Shown: positions 24,276 through 32,163, counted from the first letter of the stretch. The stretch: DNA of 64,000 nucleotides from Aquamicrobium zhengzhouense (GCF_016124105.1 NZ_JADGMQ010000002.1:372001-436000); one strand, 5' to 3'. Made by a program: numbers and translations. The notes: generated by a model not told the origin, from the sequence alone.

Positions 24276-24935
24276 GATTCTCTCCTCGGTTGCTTCATCA
24301 ATATTTGGTTGAATAGAAGGGATGAAGTCAAGACGGATTGCGTCCAGATCGTCGATCCAGATCACGCCTGTCGCAGTATCGCCAGCTTCGTGTAGCCGGT
24401 TGTGCGACCGGCGCAGGCAATAGGACCTGATGCCATTGATCCACCCTGCTTGCGCGTGCTCAAAGTTGTCTTCGACGAAGACCACATCGCCCGGATCGCG
24501 GTTGCGCGTGAACTCGTAGAGATAGGTGAACTTGGAGCCGCCGAGCGGGAGCATGGTGATCTGGTTGAATACCTCGCTCAGCGCATCTTCAACGCCCAGC
24601 GGGAACTCATTCAGTAGATTCTGCACTCGCGCCCGCTGGACCGCACGATTGTCGCCACAGGCGGTAAGCACGCTGATCGTGTGGCCCGCATTGCGCAGGC
24701 CCCAGATAAGCTCCCGCGCGCCGGGACGGGCTTTCAACTGGCCGAAGCGTTCGCTTGCGTTGAACTCGCGGACCCACATGGCGGCTTCCATCTGCGAGCA
24801 GTGCAGCCATTCGGCAAGGCACCATGACTTCGGGCCCGCGCGGTCGATCTTGGTGCCATCGGGGTCGAGCCAGTTGAGGAAACCGGCCTCCCAATCGAGC
24901 AGCACGTCATCGCAGTCGAAGATGAAATGGGTCAT
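24096..24935 (-). CDS. HAD-family phosphatase fused in frame to a zinc-ribbon protein
   Basis: The ATG at 24935 begins MTHFIFDCDDVLLDW, HAD motif I with its paired Asp. SVLTACGDNRAVQRA gives motif II and GDVVFVEDNFEHAQAGW gives motif IV, as in small 5'-nucleotidase or phage HAD enzymes. The HAD part ends near DAIRLDFIPS (about 212 residues). The frame then continues without a stop through operator O7 and into a 59-residue zinc-ribbon protein that has its own start. In other junctions the palindrome usually brings a stop, so this fusion looks like stop loss. Whether both a long fused and a short protein are made is unknown. Confidence 0.7.
   Translation of the reverse strand: MTHFIFDCDDVLLDWEAGFLNWLDPDGTKIDRAGPKSWCLAEWLHCSQMEAAMWVREFNASERFGQLKARPGARELIWGLRNAGHTISVLTACGDNRAVQRARVQNLLNEFPLGVEDALSEVFNQITMLPLGGSKFTYLYEFTRNRDPGDVVFVEDNFEHAQAGWINGIRSYCLRRSHNRLHEAGDTATGVIWIDDLDAIRLDFIPSIQPNIDEATEERIMSDHKCQRCGCALRVEVVQVPVTKNEIVDLDTHPNGFMPVTRYEEREEVSNCPVCTGSY
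24294..24316. promoter_or_regulatory. Operator O7, inside a fused coding frame
   Basis: TCAAT-ATTTG-GTTGA (24298-24312), one mismatch, flank ATAG. Unlike the others it lies within an open frame, encoding SIQPNID of the HAD fusion, 22 bases upstream of the zinc-ribbon start. Confidence 0.65.
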
Positions 24936-24940
24936 GGTAT

Positions 24941-25156
24941 TCACTTCTTTGGGGGCGGCGGCAGGCGCTTGGCCGAGGTGGTGAACTCCTTCGTGCAGGT
25001 CGGGCACGGGATGCTCAGATAGTCGCCGTCCCGCTGATCGGGGACGTACCGGGCGTCAGCGCGCAGGAAGGTGAACTGGCAGTCGCAGTTGCGGCAGGTG
25101 GCCGTGTAAGCCCGCTCTTCCGGTAGCGTGCCGGGGCGGATGATCTGGACAGTCAT
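24941..25156 (-). CDS. Zinc-ribbon protein
   Basis: A 71-residue protein with two Cys pairs, TCRNCDCQF and PCPTCTKEF, enclosing a beta-rich middle (RADARYVPDQRDGDYLSIPC). It is a compact zinc ribbon of the type seen in small phage proteins. The end is basic and Pro-rich (KRLPPPPKK). It overlaps the gene upstream by four bases. Confidence 0.7.
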   Translation of the reverse strand: MTVQIIRPGTLPEERAYTATCRNCDCQFTFLRADARYVPDQRDGDYLSIPCPTCTKEFTTSAKRLPPPPKK

Positions 25157-25509
25157 TTTGGCAGCACCTCTGCATGGATCGCCTTGATGCGATCAAGGGT
25201 CAAATGGTCGGGCGGCTGGTAACCTATGCGACCGCGCAGGTCGGCCCAGAGCTTGTTGCGCTCAAGGGTTTCCTCATACTCAGCCATTGAGGGATAGACG
25301 CGCCCCGGCGAGCCGTATTGCCCGCCGTCGATCCGCATTGTGTCAGCGTCAAAGCGGTTCTCGGCCCAGCCCGCCGAGTGCCTGAAGGTAATCCACCGGC
25401 GACCGATCTTTGTGATGGTCCCGTTACGCACGTCCGCTTCACGCCGCTCGGTGAGAACGATAATGACCTCCATGCCGACCTGCCAGCCGTTTGGGTGTGG
25501 TCCGCTCAT
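25153..25509 (-). CDS. Beta-barrel-type phage protein, unknown
   Basis: A 118-residue protein. The first half (WQVGMEVIIVLTERREADVR; GTITKIGRRWITFRH) has the strand pattern of a small KOW/SH3-like barrel, and the second half is helical (YPSMAEYEETLERNKLWADL). Proteins of this 'G..v.ItkiGRkWv.f' style recur in alphaproteobacterial phages with unknown role. It overlaps both neighbours by four bases. Confidence 0.65.
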   Translation of the reverse strand: MSGPHPNGWQVGMEVIIVLTERREADVRNGTITKIGRRWITFRHSAGWAENRFDADTMRIDGGQYGSPGRVYPSMAEYEETLERNKLWADLRGRIGYQPPDHLTLDRIKAIHAEVLPK

Positions 25510-25862
25510 ACCTGATCCTCCGGTCGGATCAGAACTTTGTCGGTACTTGCACCTGACGGGGCGTTACTCGGGGTGCCGTCCTTCTTGATCTTCGCCAGAT
25601 GGTATTTGGGGTCCGTGCCGTAGTGCGGTTTCTCCCAGCCCATCACAAAATATGGTCCGCTCGTGTTAAAGGCGAGGCGAGCATGTGCGATGCGCACCCG
25701 CGTGACCCCGACCACGCCGCCCATGTCAGCGAAGGTTCTCATGAGGAGTTCACCTTTGGCCGCGATCACCCGATCTTTGGCTTCGCGGAGGTCCCGCTCA
25801 GCGGCGGTGTGGCGGCTTTTGGCCTGCTCAAGCTGGCGTTCCAATTCTTTGATATTGTGCAT
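25506..25862 (-). CDS. Coiled-coil protein, unknown
   Basis: A 118-residue protein with an N-terminal coiled coil of about 40 residues (KELERQLEQAKSRHTAAERD) and a C-terminal mixed domain (VRIAHARLAFNTSGPYFVMG; EKPHYGTDPKYHLAKIKKDG). No family is recognised. Starts with TGATG overlap to the membrane protein upstream. Confidence 0.6.
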   Translation of the reverse strand: MHNIKELERQLEQAKSRHTAAERDLREAKDRVIAAKGELLMRTFADMGGVVGVTRVRIAHARLAFNTSGPYFVMGWEKPHYGTDPKYHLAKIKKDGTPSNAPSGASTDKVLIRPEDQV

Positions 25863-26056
25863 CAGTAATACTTCTCTCTGAGACGCTTGTGTTCAGCGCA
25901 GTGCTGGGCCGCGCCGGTTGCTTGGCACATGATGCGCTCGTGGTTCATCAGCGCTTTGGTCGCGGCGCTGGGCCCCTTGCTGGTGTGCTGGTAGGCGAGG
26001 AAGGCACCAATCGCAGCCAGCAGTGCGAGGATCATCCAACCTTGTTCTTTGGTCAT
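25862..26056 (-). CDS. Single-pass small membrane protein
   Basis: A 64-residue protein with one transmembrane helix (GWMILALLAAIGAFLAYQ, residues 6-23) and a short, positively charged soluble part with two Cys (RIMCQATG; QHCAEHKRL). Topology is clear, role unknown. It overlaps both neighbours by a few bases. Confidence 0.6.
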   Translation of the reverse strand: MTKEQGWMILALLAAIGAFLAYQHTSKGPSAATKALMNHERIMCQATGAAQHCAEHKRLREKYY

Positions 26057-26826
26057 TTTACAAACTCACTTAGATTGAGCGCTCGAATGATGATCTGCGC
26101 CATTGGATTGTCGAACGGATCGTGCCAGCGGTAGCCCATCAGGACACTTTCCAAATTGCTCTCTGAGTAACCACCCATTTCACGCAATTCCCGACCTTGA
26201 TCGACCACGTTCTGTTTCAGCAGGAACTCAGCGCGAGGCGGATCGTCCGACCACCGTGAAAGGGTCATCAGATCGACGTTGCCACGCATAAACGCTATCA
26301 GCGGCGCAACTCCGAATTGCTTGTGCAACCATTTGTGGTCCCACTCGGTAAACAGAGCCAGATTTTCAGCATCATTATTCAGAGCGTCGCAGTCGCGATG
26401 ATGTACGTGGGTTGCCTTTGGGAGCGACGTGATTCCCAATTCTATGAATGCGACCGCATGGTGCATCTTGATGCTTTTGCGGAAACCGAGGTCGATACCC
26501 GACGCCCCCGGAACATAGATGCGGTATCCGTCTGTATCGGTGTTCCGCCCACGGTAATTGGGATTCCCTACGCCAGCGAAATACACCGAGCGCATCGCGC
26601 TTGAGCAGGCATAACTGCATGTCTCGGTGCGCACCTTGATCGACTGAGATACCTTCCGGTGGAAGAGTGAGCCGCAATTCTTGCACCGGACCAGACGTTT
26701 GGGGCGAGGGTGTTTATCGGCGCACGCGCGTGAACAGAACTTCGCTGTCTTTGCTCGACCGTTAATGACCGAGAACTCTGCTGCGCACTGAGCACAATGC
26801 AGTTTGACTCGACCCGGCCTGCTCAT
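26053..26826 (-). CDS. HNH homing-type endonuclease with N-terminal zinc fingers
   Basis: A 257-residue nuclease. Residues 1-80 hold two four-Cys zinc modules (LHCAQCAAEF with FCSRAC; RCKNCGSLF with TCSYAC), then DTDGYRIYVPG, and an HNH core near 145-170 (THVHHRDCDALNNDAENLAL). Free-standing HNH enzymes with zinc modules are mobile genes that copy themselves into phage genomes. This one lies between a small membrane-protein gene and dUTPase, overlapping both, and its codon use is less GC-biased than its neighbours. It probably invaded the operon without damaging it. Confidence 0.8.
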   Translation of the reverse strand: MSRPGRVKLHCAQCAAEFSVINGRAKTAKFCSRACADKHPRPKRLVRCKNCGSLFHRKVSQSIKVRTETCSYACSSAMRSVYFAGVGNPNYRGRNTDTDGYRIYVPGASGIDLGFRKSIKMHHAVAFIELGITSLPKATHVHHRDCDALNNDAENLALFTEWDHKWLHKQFGVAPLIAFMRGNVDLMTLSRWSDDPPRAEFLLKQNVVDQGRELREMGGYSESNLESVLMGYRWHDPFDNPMAQIIIRALNLSEFVK

Positions 26827-27269
26827 TTCAAACCCGTACTACCGAAGCCACCACGACCGTTGGACTCGATTTCAAATGCTTCCTCGACAAGCATTTGCAC
26901 GCAGGCTGCGATCACAATCTGAGCAATTCGATCTCCATTCTGCACAGTGAATGGTTCATCACCTTGGTTCACAAGGATAACGCCCAGTTCCTGCTTGTAG
27001 TCGTTGTCGATTGTGCCGGGGCTGTTGAGAACCGTGATGCCGTGCTTCAGCGCGAGCCCCGAACGGGGGCGCACTTGGATTTCGTATCCACTGGGGATGT
27101 CCATAGCCAAGCCAGTTTTGATCAACTTGCGGCTCTTGGGTGCGATAACCAGAGATTGCTCCCCGTGAAGACAGGCGCGAATGTCAGCACCAGCGGCACC
27201 ACTGGTTTCATATGCCGGAAGCTGTGCTGAGGGATGCAGGCGCTTCACTTTGACGGTGGGTTGGGTCAT
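26823..27269 (-). CDS. dut: dUTP diphosphatase
   Basis: A 148-residue trimeric-type dUTPase, cutting dUTP to dUMP, the ThyA substrate, and keeping uracil out of DNA. All five motifs are seen: AAGADIRA, RPRSGLALKHG, GTIDNDYKQELGV, GDRIAQIVI and the C-terminal GRGGFGSTG that closes the active site. It starts 31 bases from operator O8, with CTGACATGAC context at the start. Confidence 0.95.
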   Translation of the reverse strand: MTQPTVKVKRLHPSAQLPAYETSGAAGADIRACLHGEQSLVIAPKSRKLIKTGLAMDIPSGYEIQVRPRSGLALKHGITVLNSPGTIDNDYKQELGVILVNQGDEPFTVQNGDRIAQIVIAACVQMLVEEAFEIESNGRGGFGSTGLK

Positions 27270-27295
27270 GTCAGGGCGATTCCTTTTGCTTATCT

Positions 27296-27369
27296 CTAAT
27301 CAACATTATGTTGAATGAGAAAGGGCGGCAAGATGATTCCTGCCGCCCAGTCAATAAAAAGTTGATTAC
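27296..27369. promoter_or_regulatory. Operator pair O8 and O9 flanking a terminator
   Basis: O8 is TCAAC-ATTAT-GTTGA (27300-27314, perfect). O9 is TCAAT-AAAAA-GTTGA (27351-27365, one mismatch). Between them lies a hairpin, GGGCGGCA (27323-27330) with TGCCGCCC (27341-27348), followed on the minus strand by TTTCTC. The stem should end leftward transcripts leaving the glutaredoxin gene. Confidence 0.75.
27323..27348 (-). terminator. Rho-independent terminator after glutaredoxin gene
   Basis: An 8-bp perfect GC-rich stem with a 10-base loop, then TTTCTC on the minus strand. It separates the RNR-glutaredoxin transcript from the dUTPase transcript. Confidence 0.7.
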
Positions 27370-27380
27370 GTCGCCGTGCC

Positions 27381-27617
27381 TCAGAAGAGCATGTGCGTCT
27401 TGCTCAGGCGCGCGTGAAGCTCGGTGTAGCCGCCGACATAGTTGGGCCCGTAGAAAATCTGCGGGACCGTTTCATAGCCGCGCTCCTTGGCCTCGGCCAT
27501 GGTGATCACCTCCTCGTCGTAGGCGAGCTTGCACTCGTTGAGGAGGTTCTTCGCCGCCACGCAATACCGGCAGTCTGCGGTGCCGATGACGAGATAGCTA
27601 AGTGGTTGCTTTTGCAT
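27381..27617 (-). CDS. Glutaredoxin
   Basis: A 78-residue glutaredoxin with the redox pair C16-R-Y-C19 in GTADCRYCVAAK, the cis-Pro region TVPQIFYG and the GGYTEL glutathione-binding loop. It lies six bases downstream of the ribonucleotide reductase gene, so it is the likely electron donor to that enzyme. The length is normal for a minimal phage glutaredoxin. Confidence 0.93.
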   Translation of the reverse strand: MQKQPLSYLVIGTADCRYCVAAKNLLNECKLAYDEEVITMAEAKERGYETVPQIFYGPNYVGGYTELHARLSKTHMLF

Positions 27618-27623
27618 GATAAA

Positions 27624-29636
27624 TCACCTAACCGGACATGCGCCGGTCGCGCAATCGCCCATGTCCAGCAGGTCAATGCTGTTGTCGGTCGAGAGGTCGA
27701 GCGGGAGCAAGGTGGCCGCGTATTCGTCGTACATGCGCTTGGACACCGTTTCTTGGGGGAGATATGAAAACCCGAGGTCGGCGGCGGTCTTGGTCGGATC
27801 GTTGCGCTTGAGGAAGCTCACGCCCACATAGTCGTCCCAGTTCGCCATGAACCAGTCGGCCATATCGTCGATCTCATCCTCGTCGAACGAGACGGTGATC
27901 GAGCAGTTGTGGTCCACATAGTAGCGCATCAGGTTCGCATAGCGATCCAGTTGGCTAACCGCCGTTTCCGCGTTGATCTCGACGTATTCCTCTTGGCCGT
28001 CGATCACCATGGTCGTCTTGGTGAACAGCGGTGAGGCCGGGTATTCCACCGGGATCGTCACGAGCATCGAGGCCGGGTCGAACGGGTGCGGCTGCACACG
28101 GTAGTTGGCAGCACGCAGAGCATCGAGCAGCGGCTCACCGACCGACACACCGATGTTGTTGAAGACCCAGCGGGACAGCGCGAGGTGCGCGCCTTCATGG
28201 ACTTCATCACCCTCAAGGCCGAGGTGCTTCGACGAGGTGCCACCCGGCTGGACCTGAGTGACGCGGCGCGGGCGCGGCGTGCCAAGCTCATCAGCCATCG
28301 AGTTCGCGCCGTTGATCGCAGCATCGCGGACCTGCTCAAGCATGACGCGGCTGTCCATGCCTTCCCACGAGACATAGCCCAGCGGGGCCACGCCGCAGAG
28401 GCGCAGGAGGTGCTGGTTGTTGTCCCATGCGAGTTGCAGCACGCCGTCCTTCATGTCCACGCAGGTCTGGCGGTAGTTCGCGCGACCGGCGATGTACTGG
28501 GCCCGCAGCAGACCCTTCAGGTTGCCGTTGAAGCGGTGCCAGACGACCTGCACGAGGTTGCAGAAGCCCTTGGACGGCAGCAGAATCTCGGCGCAGGGAT
28601 TGGAGCCCTCGAAGTCAGGCGCGCGGCGCTTGGCCTCTGCCCCGTTGATGAAACCCGGCTCGCCGCCTTCGAGGATGGTGGTGAGCAAATCGACGATGCG
28701 CGAGCGCTCGGGCTTCTGCCAGAACACAAGGCTGTTGTTCGACTGCTCACGGTGCTCATTGCCATTCTCGTAACGACCGATCTTGGCAGTAACAAAAGCA
28801 TCCTCGTTCGGGGCCCCGACATCATGCAGCCAGATTTGGGCCGACCGGCGCGACGACAGAACGGTGCCGAGGTGGTTCACGATGTCACCGATCTCGATGG
28901 CGTTCAGAATGCGCCCGCCTGCCGCGATCATCAGTTTCGCAATTCGGGTGTACGCCTTTTCCAGCGGCTTCCAGCCCGACGAGAGCCAGCCGTAGCCCTT
29001 CAGGCGCTTGCCAGCGGGGCGAAGCTGCGAGAGGTCGATGACGATCTTGTGCGCCGGGTATTTGCCCGCCATCAGCTTGCCGAGCGACTTGGCCCACGAC
29101 TTCGCGCTGTCGCCCACGGTGATGGTCCAGACGCCATCCTCGAAGGTCTCGCTGGTGTGTTCCTGACCACCCTTCTCAGTCCTGACCGAGGGGATGATTT
29201 CAATCTCTTGGACAGCGGGGTTGAAACCTTCCAGCAGGCCGGGGACCGGCTTGAATCCGACGCCGCAGCCTTGCAGCAGGAGCCAGAACACGTCCACCAG
29301 ATCAGCGGGGTTCTCGACCTTGGTGAACGAGCAGTTGAATGCTGCCGACGAGCGCTCTTTCACGAGGTCCGTGCCGCCCATCCACTTCACGCGGCCCGAC
29401 ATGGTGACGAGGCTGCGATCCATCAGGTCGCGCAGTTCGGCCAGTTCGGCTTCCTCGGTGACGCTCAGTGTGCGCTTCAACTGGTTTTCCCAGAGCCAGC
29501 GTTGGTGGGAAATGACGCGATCCTTCATGTCGGAAGGCGTCTCGAAGACCGTGCCGTCTTCATTCAGTGGTCGCAGATATGTGCGGCGCTCGACAATGCG
29601 TGCGCGCGGCGACATGTGGGTGTTGGAAAGCCCCAT
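27624..29636 (-). CDS. Class II (adenosylcobalamin-dependent) ribonucleotide reductase
   Basis: The ATG at 29636 follows GAGGGA and is preferred to an earlier in-frame codon. The 670-residue monomeric enzyme resembles the B12-dependent triphosphate reductase of Lactobacillus. It has SAAFNCSFTKVE (N-terminal active Cys), VFWLLLQGCGVGFKP, the finger-loop region EGSNPCAEILLPSKGFC, and a C-terminal redox pair CATGACPVR. No small subunit or activase gene is near, as expected for class II. It needs host coenzyme B12. No cobalamin riboswitch was seen upstream. It makes dNTPs together with the glutaredoxin, dUTPase, ThyA and dNMP kinase genes. Confidence 0.92.
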   Translation of the reverse strand: MGLSNTHMSPRARIVERRTYLRPLNEDGTVFETPSDMKDRVISHQRWLWENQLKRTLSVTEEAELAELRDLMDRSLVTMSGRVKWMGGTDLVKERSSAAFNCSFTKVENPADLVDVFWLLLQGCGVGFKPVPGLLEGFNPAVQEIEIIPSVRTEKGGQEHTSETFEDGVWTITVGDSAKSWAKSLGKLMAGKYPAHKIVIDLSQLRPAGKRLKGYGWLSSGWKPLEKAYTRIAKLMIAAGGRILNAIEIGDIVNHLGTVLSSRRSAQIWLHDVGAPNEDAFVTAKIGRYENGNEHREQSNNSLVFWQKPERSRIVDLLTTILEGGEPGFINGAEAKRRAPDFEGSNPCAEILLPSKGFCNLVQVVWHRFNGNLKGLLRAQYIAGRANYRQTCVDMKDGVLQLAWDNNQHLLRLCGVAPLGYVSWEGMDSRVMLEQVRDAAINGANSMADELGTPRPRRVTQVQPGGTSSKHLGLEGDEVHEGAHLALSRWVFNNIGVSVGEPLLDALRAANYRVQPHPFDPASMLVTIPVEYPASPLFTKTTMVIDGQEEYVEINAETAVSQLDRYANLMRYYVDHNCSITVSFDEDEIDDMADWFMANWDDYVGVSFLKRNDPTKTAADLGFSYLPQETVSKRMYDEYAATLLPLDLSTDNSIDLLDMGDCATGACPVR

Positions 29637-29706
29637 GGCGTGTCCCTCATGTGGTGAATTGGAGATTAGGATAGCGCCAATGTAGCGGGTACTCCCGGTT
29701 GACGCT

Positions 29707-29725
29707 ACCACATTTAGTTGAATAG
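29707..29725. promoter_or_regulatory. Degenerate operator O10
   Basis: ACCAC-ATTTA-GTTGA-ATAG. The right arm and flank are intact and the left arm has two mismatches. It lies between the 117-residue tail-bearing gene and the RNR gene. Confidence 0.45.
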
Positions 29726-29735
29726 GACCGCAGGC

Positions 29736-30089
29736 TTAGAGCAGGTCGTCATCTTCGTCGAGCGGGGCGTCGAGTGCTTCAGCCTCTTCGTCGAGGTCCA
29801 GATCATCTTCCGGCCCATGGATTGCATCCTGCGCAGCATCGAAGTCATCGTTCGGCTCGCCGGTCTTTTCGCTGATCCCCACAAAGCCATCGACCGTCAG
29901 CAGGTTGGTCTCAGGGTCATAGCTCAGGCCAGTCTCGGCGGTGCGCTCGTCGTTGAATGCCTTACCAAGCTCTTCGAGGAGCGGGGTCTTCTGGAAGGCG
30001 ATGGTCATCGGCACGCCGTTGCCGAGGTCAACCACCATGGTCGGGTTGCCGGGTTTGCGGAGCAGGCCGCGAAGGGTCATCAGGTTCAT
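29736..30089 (-). CDS. Acidic protein with DEDDDLL tail
   Basis: A 117-residue protein. The N-terminal 70 residues (LMTLRGLLRKPGNPTMVVDL; VPMTIAFQKTPLLEELGKAF) form a small beta/alpha domain. The rest is a long acidic tail (DDFDAAQDAIHGPEDDLDLD) ending DAPLDEDDDLL. The C-terminal tip equals that of the methyltransferase, exonuclease and VRR-NUC proteins. Function unknown; the tail suggests a partner in DNA metabolism. It overlaps the next gene by four bases. Confidence 0.65.
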   Translation of the reverse strand: MNLMTLRGLLRKPGNPTMVVDLGNGVPMTIAFQKTPLLEELGKAFNDERTAETGLSYDPETNLLTVDGFVGISEKTGEPNDDFDAAQDAIHGPEDDLDLDEEAEALDAPLDEDDDLL

Positions 30090-30322
30090 TTCGTTGTTCC
30101 TTCATTGGGGTTGTCGATCAGGGTAAGGATTTTGCGCCGAACTTCTGCCGGGTGTTCCCATGCCTGAACTAGTTCCGCAGCCTCTTTCAGCGCATCGGAG
30201 CGGGCTGCTGACCACCCCGCGAGGAAAGCGGACTTCGCAGTGGCATTTAGCCAAAGATGTCCGTTCGCCCCTTTTTGCAGGTGCTGCTGATAGAAAATCT
30301 CGTATGCCTCATCGGCGCTCAT
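30086..30322 (-). CDS. Small helical protein, unknown
   Basis: A 78-residue mostly helical protein: EAYEIFYQQHLQKGANGHLW, then AKSAFLAGWSAARSDALKEA. The 'AFlaGW.AAr.dAl.eA' segment is a common small phage protein signature with no known function. It overlaps both neighbours by four bases. Confidence 0.65.
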   Translation of the reverse strand: MSADEAYEIFYQQHLQKGANGHLWLNATAKSAFLAGWSAARSDALKEAAELVQAWEHPAEVRRKILTLIDNPNEGTTK

Positions 30323-30498
30323 TGGATCACAAACTCATGGGCCGGGAAGATCGTGCGCAGGCGTGCCGCCAGACGCTCAAGATCAGCCGGGGTTTCGGCG
30401 TCGGTCTGCTCGTGGTACTCAGCCCAGTTCGGGTTGTCCGAGTTGGGGCAGCGCTGCATGATCTTGCGCTTGCGGGGGCGGAAGGATGTAACGCTCAT
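30319..30498 (-). CDS. Small basic protein, unknown
   Basis: A 59-residue protein from the ATG at 30498, which overlaps the upstream stop as ATGA. It has a basic start (SVTSFRPRKRKIMQRCPN) and a helix (TPADLERLAARLRTIFPAHE). No family is recognised. Confidence 0.55.
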   Translation of the reverse strand: MSVTSFRPRKRKIMQRCPNSDNPNWAEYHEQTDAETPADLERLAARLRTIFPAHEFVIQ

Positions 30499-30866
30499 GC
30501 TTGCCCCCACTCGCTGTTGATCAGCGCCATCGGTGCCCGTTCGATCAGGGTCGCGCTCTCCCGAAGGAAGGCTGCGTGCCCGTTGATCGTGCGATAGGTC
30601 GGCACCTCGATCCGATAGAGGTCATAGCCAATGCTGTGGAGCCGCTTTAGGTCGCTGAGGCTGAACCAGTTGCTCATGTCAGCGAGGTTGTCACAGGCGC
30701 TGAACCAGTTGCCTTCCGTCAGGAATTGAGGATCAAAGTCCATGGGGACATCGTGGCACAGGGCGTCACCGAACTGCCGGATGAAGCCATTGTAACGGGC
30801 ATAGCGGTCATACCAGAGGCCCTGCATGGTGTGCGGATTCTCGACGCGATAGAGGGTCCGAGTCAT
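30495..30866 (-). CDS. Hypothetical phage protein
   Basis: A 123-residue protein starting at the ATG that shares a base with the upstream stop (TGATG). It reads TRTLYRVENPHTMQGLWYDR and, later, NWFSLSDLKRLHSIGYDLYR, a pattern found in conserved phage proteins that recall ADP-ribosyl-transferase-like folds (R.E.p.t..GlwY......F). No catalytic set can be assigned. Confidence 0.6.
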   Translation of the reverse strand: MTRTLYRVENPHTMQGLWYDRYARYNGFIRQFGDALCHDVPMDFDPQFLTEGNWFSACDNLADMSNWFSLSDLKRLHSIGYDLYRIEVPTYRTINGHAAFLRESATLIERAPMALINSEWGQA

Positions 30867-31150
30867 CACCGCTTCCCCCGGCGCTGCGCAGCCGCCGCGC
30901 GGCGGGCTTTGCGGTTGCCCTCGGGATGGACGGGGTTGAGCGCGGCAGCGGTGCGCCGGTTGGCCGTCTCGTTGATCTCGCGGATCATCGCGTTGATCTC
31001 GATCTGTTTGGCCTGCGCATCCTCAACGCCATCGAAGTCGATGCCAACGGCTGCACCCATGATCTGATGCTCGACAAGGCGGGCGACGATGGTGCTGACC
31101 GGCAGCTTGCCGTCGATCACGATGGTGCGGATTTGGCTTTCCGGGTTCAT
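30866..31150 (-). CDS. Small protein with basic tail, unknown
   Basis: A 94-residue protein: beta start ([20 protein letters not shown]), helix ([20 protein letters not shown]) and a strongly basic end ([19 protein letters not shown]) suited to nucleic acid. It overlaps the acyl carrier protein gene by four bases. No family known. Confidence 0.6.
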   Translation of the reverse strand: MNPESQIRTIVIDGKLPVSTIVARLVEHQIMGAAVGIDFDGVEDAQAKQIEINAMIREINETANRRTAAALNPVHPEGNRKARRAAAAQRRGKR

Positions 31151-31380
31151 GCGAGCAGCCTTTCCACGAGATCAACCGCATCCCCGAAGGTCTTCACGGT
31201 GGCCCATTGGTCGTCACTGATCTCGATGCCGAACTCTTCTTCGGTCGCCATCACCAGTTCGACCATATCGAGGCTGTCGGCCCCGAGGTCTTTGAGAAAG
31301 CGGTTCTCACGGGCAGGTTCGCATTGCGGGTCGAGAAGATTGACGACCACCTTGCGCAGACGCTCTTCGGTGTTGTTCAT
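31147..31380 (-). CDS. Acyl carrier protein
   Basis: Start at the ATG 31380, preceded by AAAAGGAACCCTGCC. The 77-residue protein has the ACP fold: [10 protein letters not shown], then [20 protein letters not shown] with Ser36 of DSL as the phosphopantetheine site, and [20 protein letters not shown]. It is closest in form to fatty-acid ACPs. A phage ACP could steer host lipid or lipid A synthesis, or scaffold another enzyme. No acyltransferase or synthase lies beside it in A, so the partner must be a host enzyme. O11 lies just upstream. Confidence 0.93.
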   Translation of the reverse strand: MNNTEERLRKVVVNLLDPQCEPARENRFLKDLGADSLDMVELVMATEEEFGIEISDDQWATVKTFGDAVDLVERLLA

Positions 31381-31402
31381 GGCAGGGTTCCTTTTAGGTG
31401 TT

Positions 31403-31425
31403 ATAGTCAACATTCGGTTGAACAG
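31403..31425. promoter_or_regulatory. Operator O11
   Basis: TCAAC-ATTCG-GTTGA (31407-31421), perfect arms, between the ACP start and the preceding gene's stop. It shares its spacer with O12. Confidence 0.75.
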
Positions 31426-31435
31426 GCAAGCGCGA

Positions 31436-31867
31436 TCAGACTGACTGCGCCGAGGATTTCAATGCGAGGATACCGGGGATTTCATCCTCGATCTTCTTCG
31501 CTGGAAGCTCGTTACCGGAGCTACGCCAGTCATCGACAGCCATTTGGAGTGCCGCAGCAGCCTCGTCCAGTGCCGCATCACGCGCACCGGCCACCTGAGC
31601 CTTCAGCGCCATGATCTCGGCATCCCGCTTGTCGAGGGCGCGCTTGAGACCTTCGATCTCCTGCTGGTGGCCGCGCTGGATTTGCAGGAGGGATTTGACA
31701 CGCTTCTCGACTTCGGCTGTGCCAAGGGAGGCTCGATTGTAGCGGGCAGAGAGCGTTTCGATCTCATCCGCTGCCTCGCTCATAATCTGACAGGCGATGC
31801 TGTTACCGGGGCCAACCGGCCATTCGGTGCGCAGCTTACGCACCAGAGCGACTTGCGCATCAGTCAT
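31436..31867 (-). CDS. Coiled-coil protein, unknown
   Basis: The ATG at 31867 shares a base with the upstream stop (TGATG). The 143-residue protein starts [20 protein letters not shown], then has a long coiled coil (about residues 45-95: [20 protein letters not shown]). No enzymatic motif is seen. The C-terminus lacks the acidic tail. Confidence 0.6.
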   Translation of the reverse strand: MTDAQVALVRKLRTEWPVGPGNSIACQIMSEAADEIETLSARYNRASLGTAEVEKRVKSLLQIQRGHQQEIEGLKRALDKRDAEIMALKAQVAGARDAALDEAAAALQMAVDDWRSSGNELPAKKIEDEIPGILALKSSAQSV

Positions 31868-32103
31868 CACAGCATCACCCACAGGAAGAGGCCGATGGCA
31901 CCGGCCAGTGCTGCGAAGATCGTCCATGCGCGCACGCCGGGGCTGACCTGAATGGTCTCATGGTACTCAATGCCGGTGTCGAGCAGGTGGCGGGGCGCTT
32001 CCTTCAGGTCGGGGATGCGGCGATCACGCAGACCGGCGCGGAGGAGCGCTGAATCTGCCATCTGATCTACACTGGGGCGCGGGGGAATTTCATTGTTGGA
32101 CAT
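31867..32103 (-). CDS. Single-pass membrane protein
   Basis: A 78-residue protein with a charged N-terminal half (SALLRAGLRDRRIPDLKEAP) and a C-terminal transmembrane helix (WTIFAALAGAIGLFLWVML). The tail-anchored form suggests a small inner-membrane factor. Role unknown. Confidence 0.6.
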   Translation of the reverse strand: MSNNEIPPRPSVDQMADSALLRAGLRDRRIPDLKEAPRHLLDTGIEYHETIQVSPGVRAWTIFAALAGAIGLFLWVML

Positions 32104-32113
32104 GGTTGGTTTC

Positions 32114-32161
32114 CTGACCGGGCCAGAAATTTCAAATTCCTGACCGCGTGAAAAATTTCAA
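32114..32161. repeat. Tandem pair of CTGACCG-N6-AAATTTCAA repeats, left copy
   Basis: Two copies of CTGACCG-N6-AAATTTCAA with a 26-base period (starts 32114 and 32140) in the gap between two genes. A second pair lies 820 bases to the right. Iteron-like in form. Confidence 0.65.
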
Positions 32162-32163
32162 TC

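Noticed and set aside
28086-29657. A 523-codon plus-strand frame opposite ribonucleotide reductase
   Set aside because: Shadow of a strongly conserved enzyme gene; its sequence has no recognisable domain.
27299-29720. A cobalamin riboswitch upstream of the class II ribonucleotide reductase
   Set aside because: The leader is only about 70 bases between genes and shows an operator remnant but no B12-box-like sequence.
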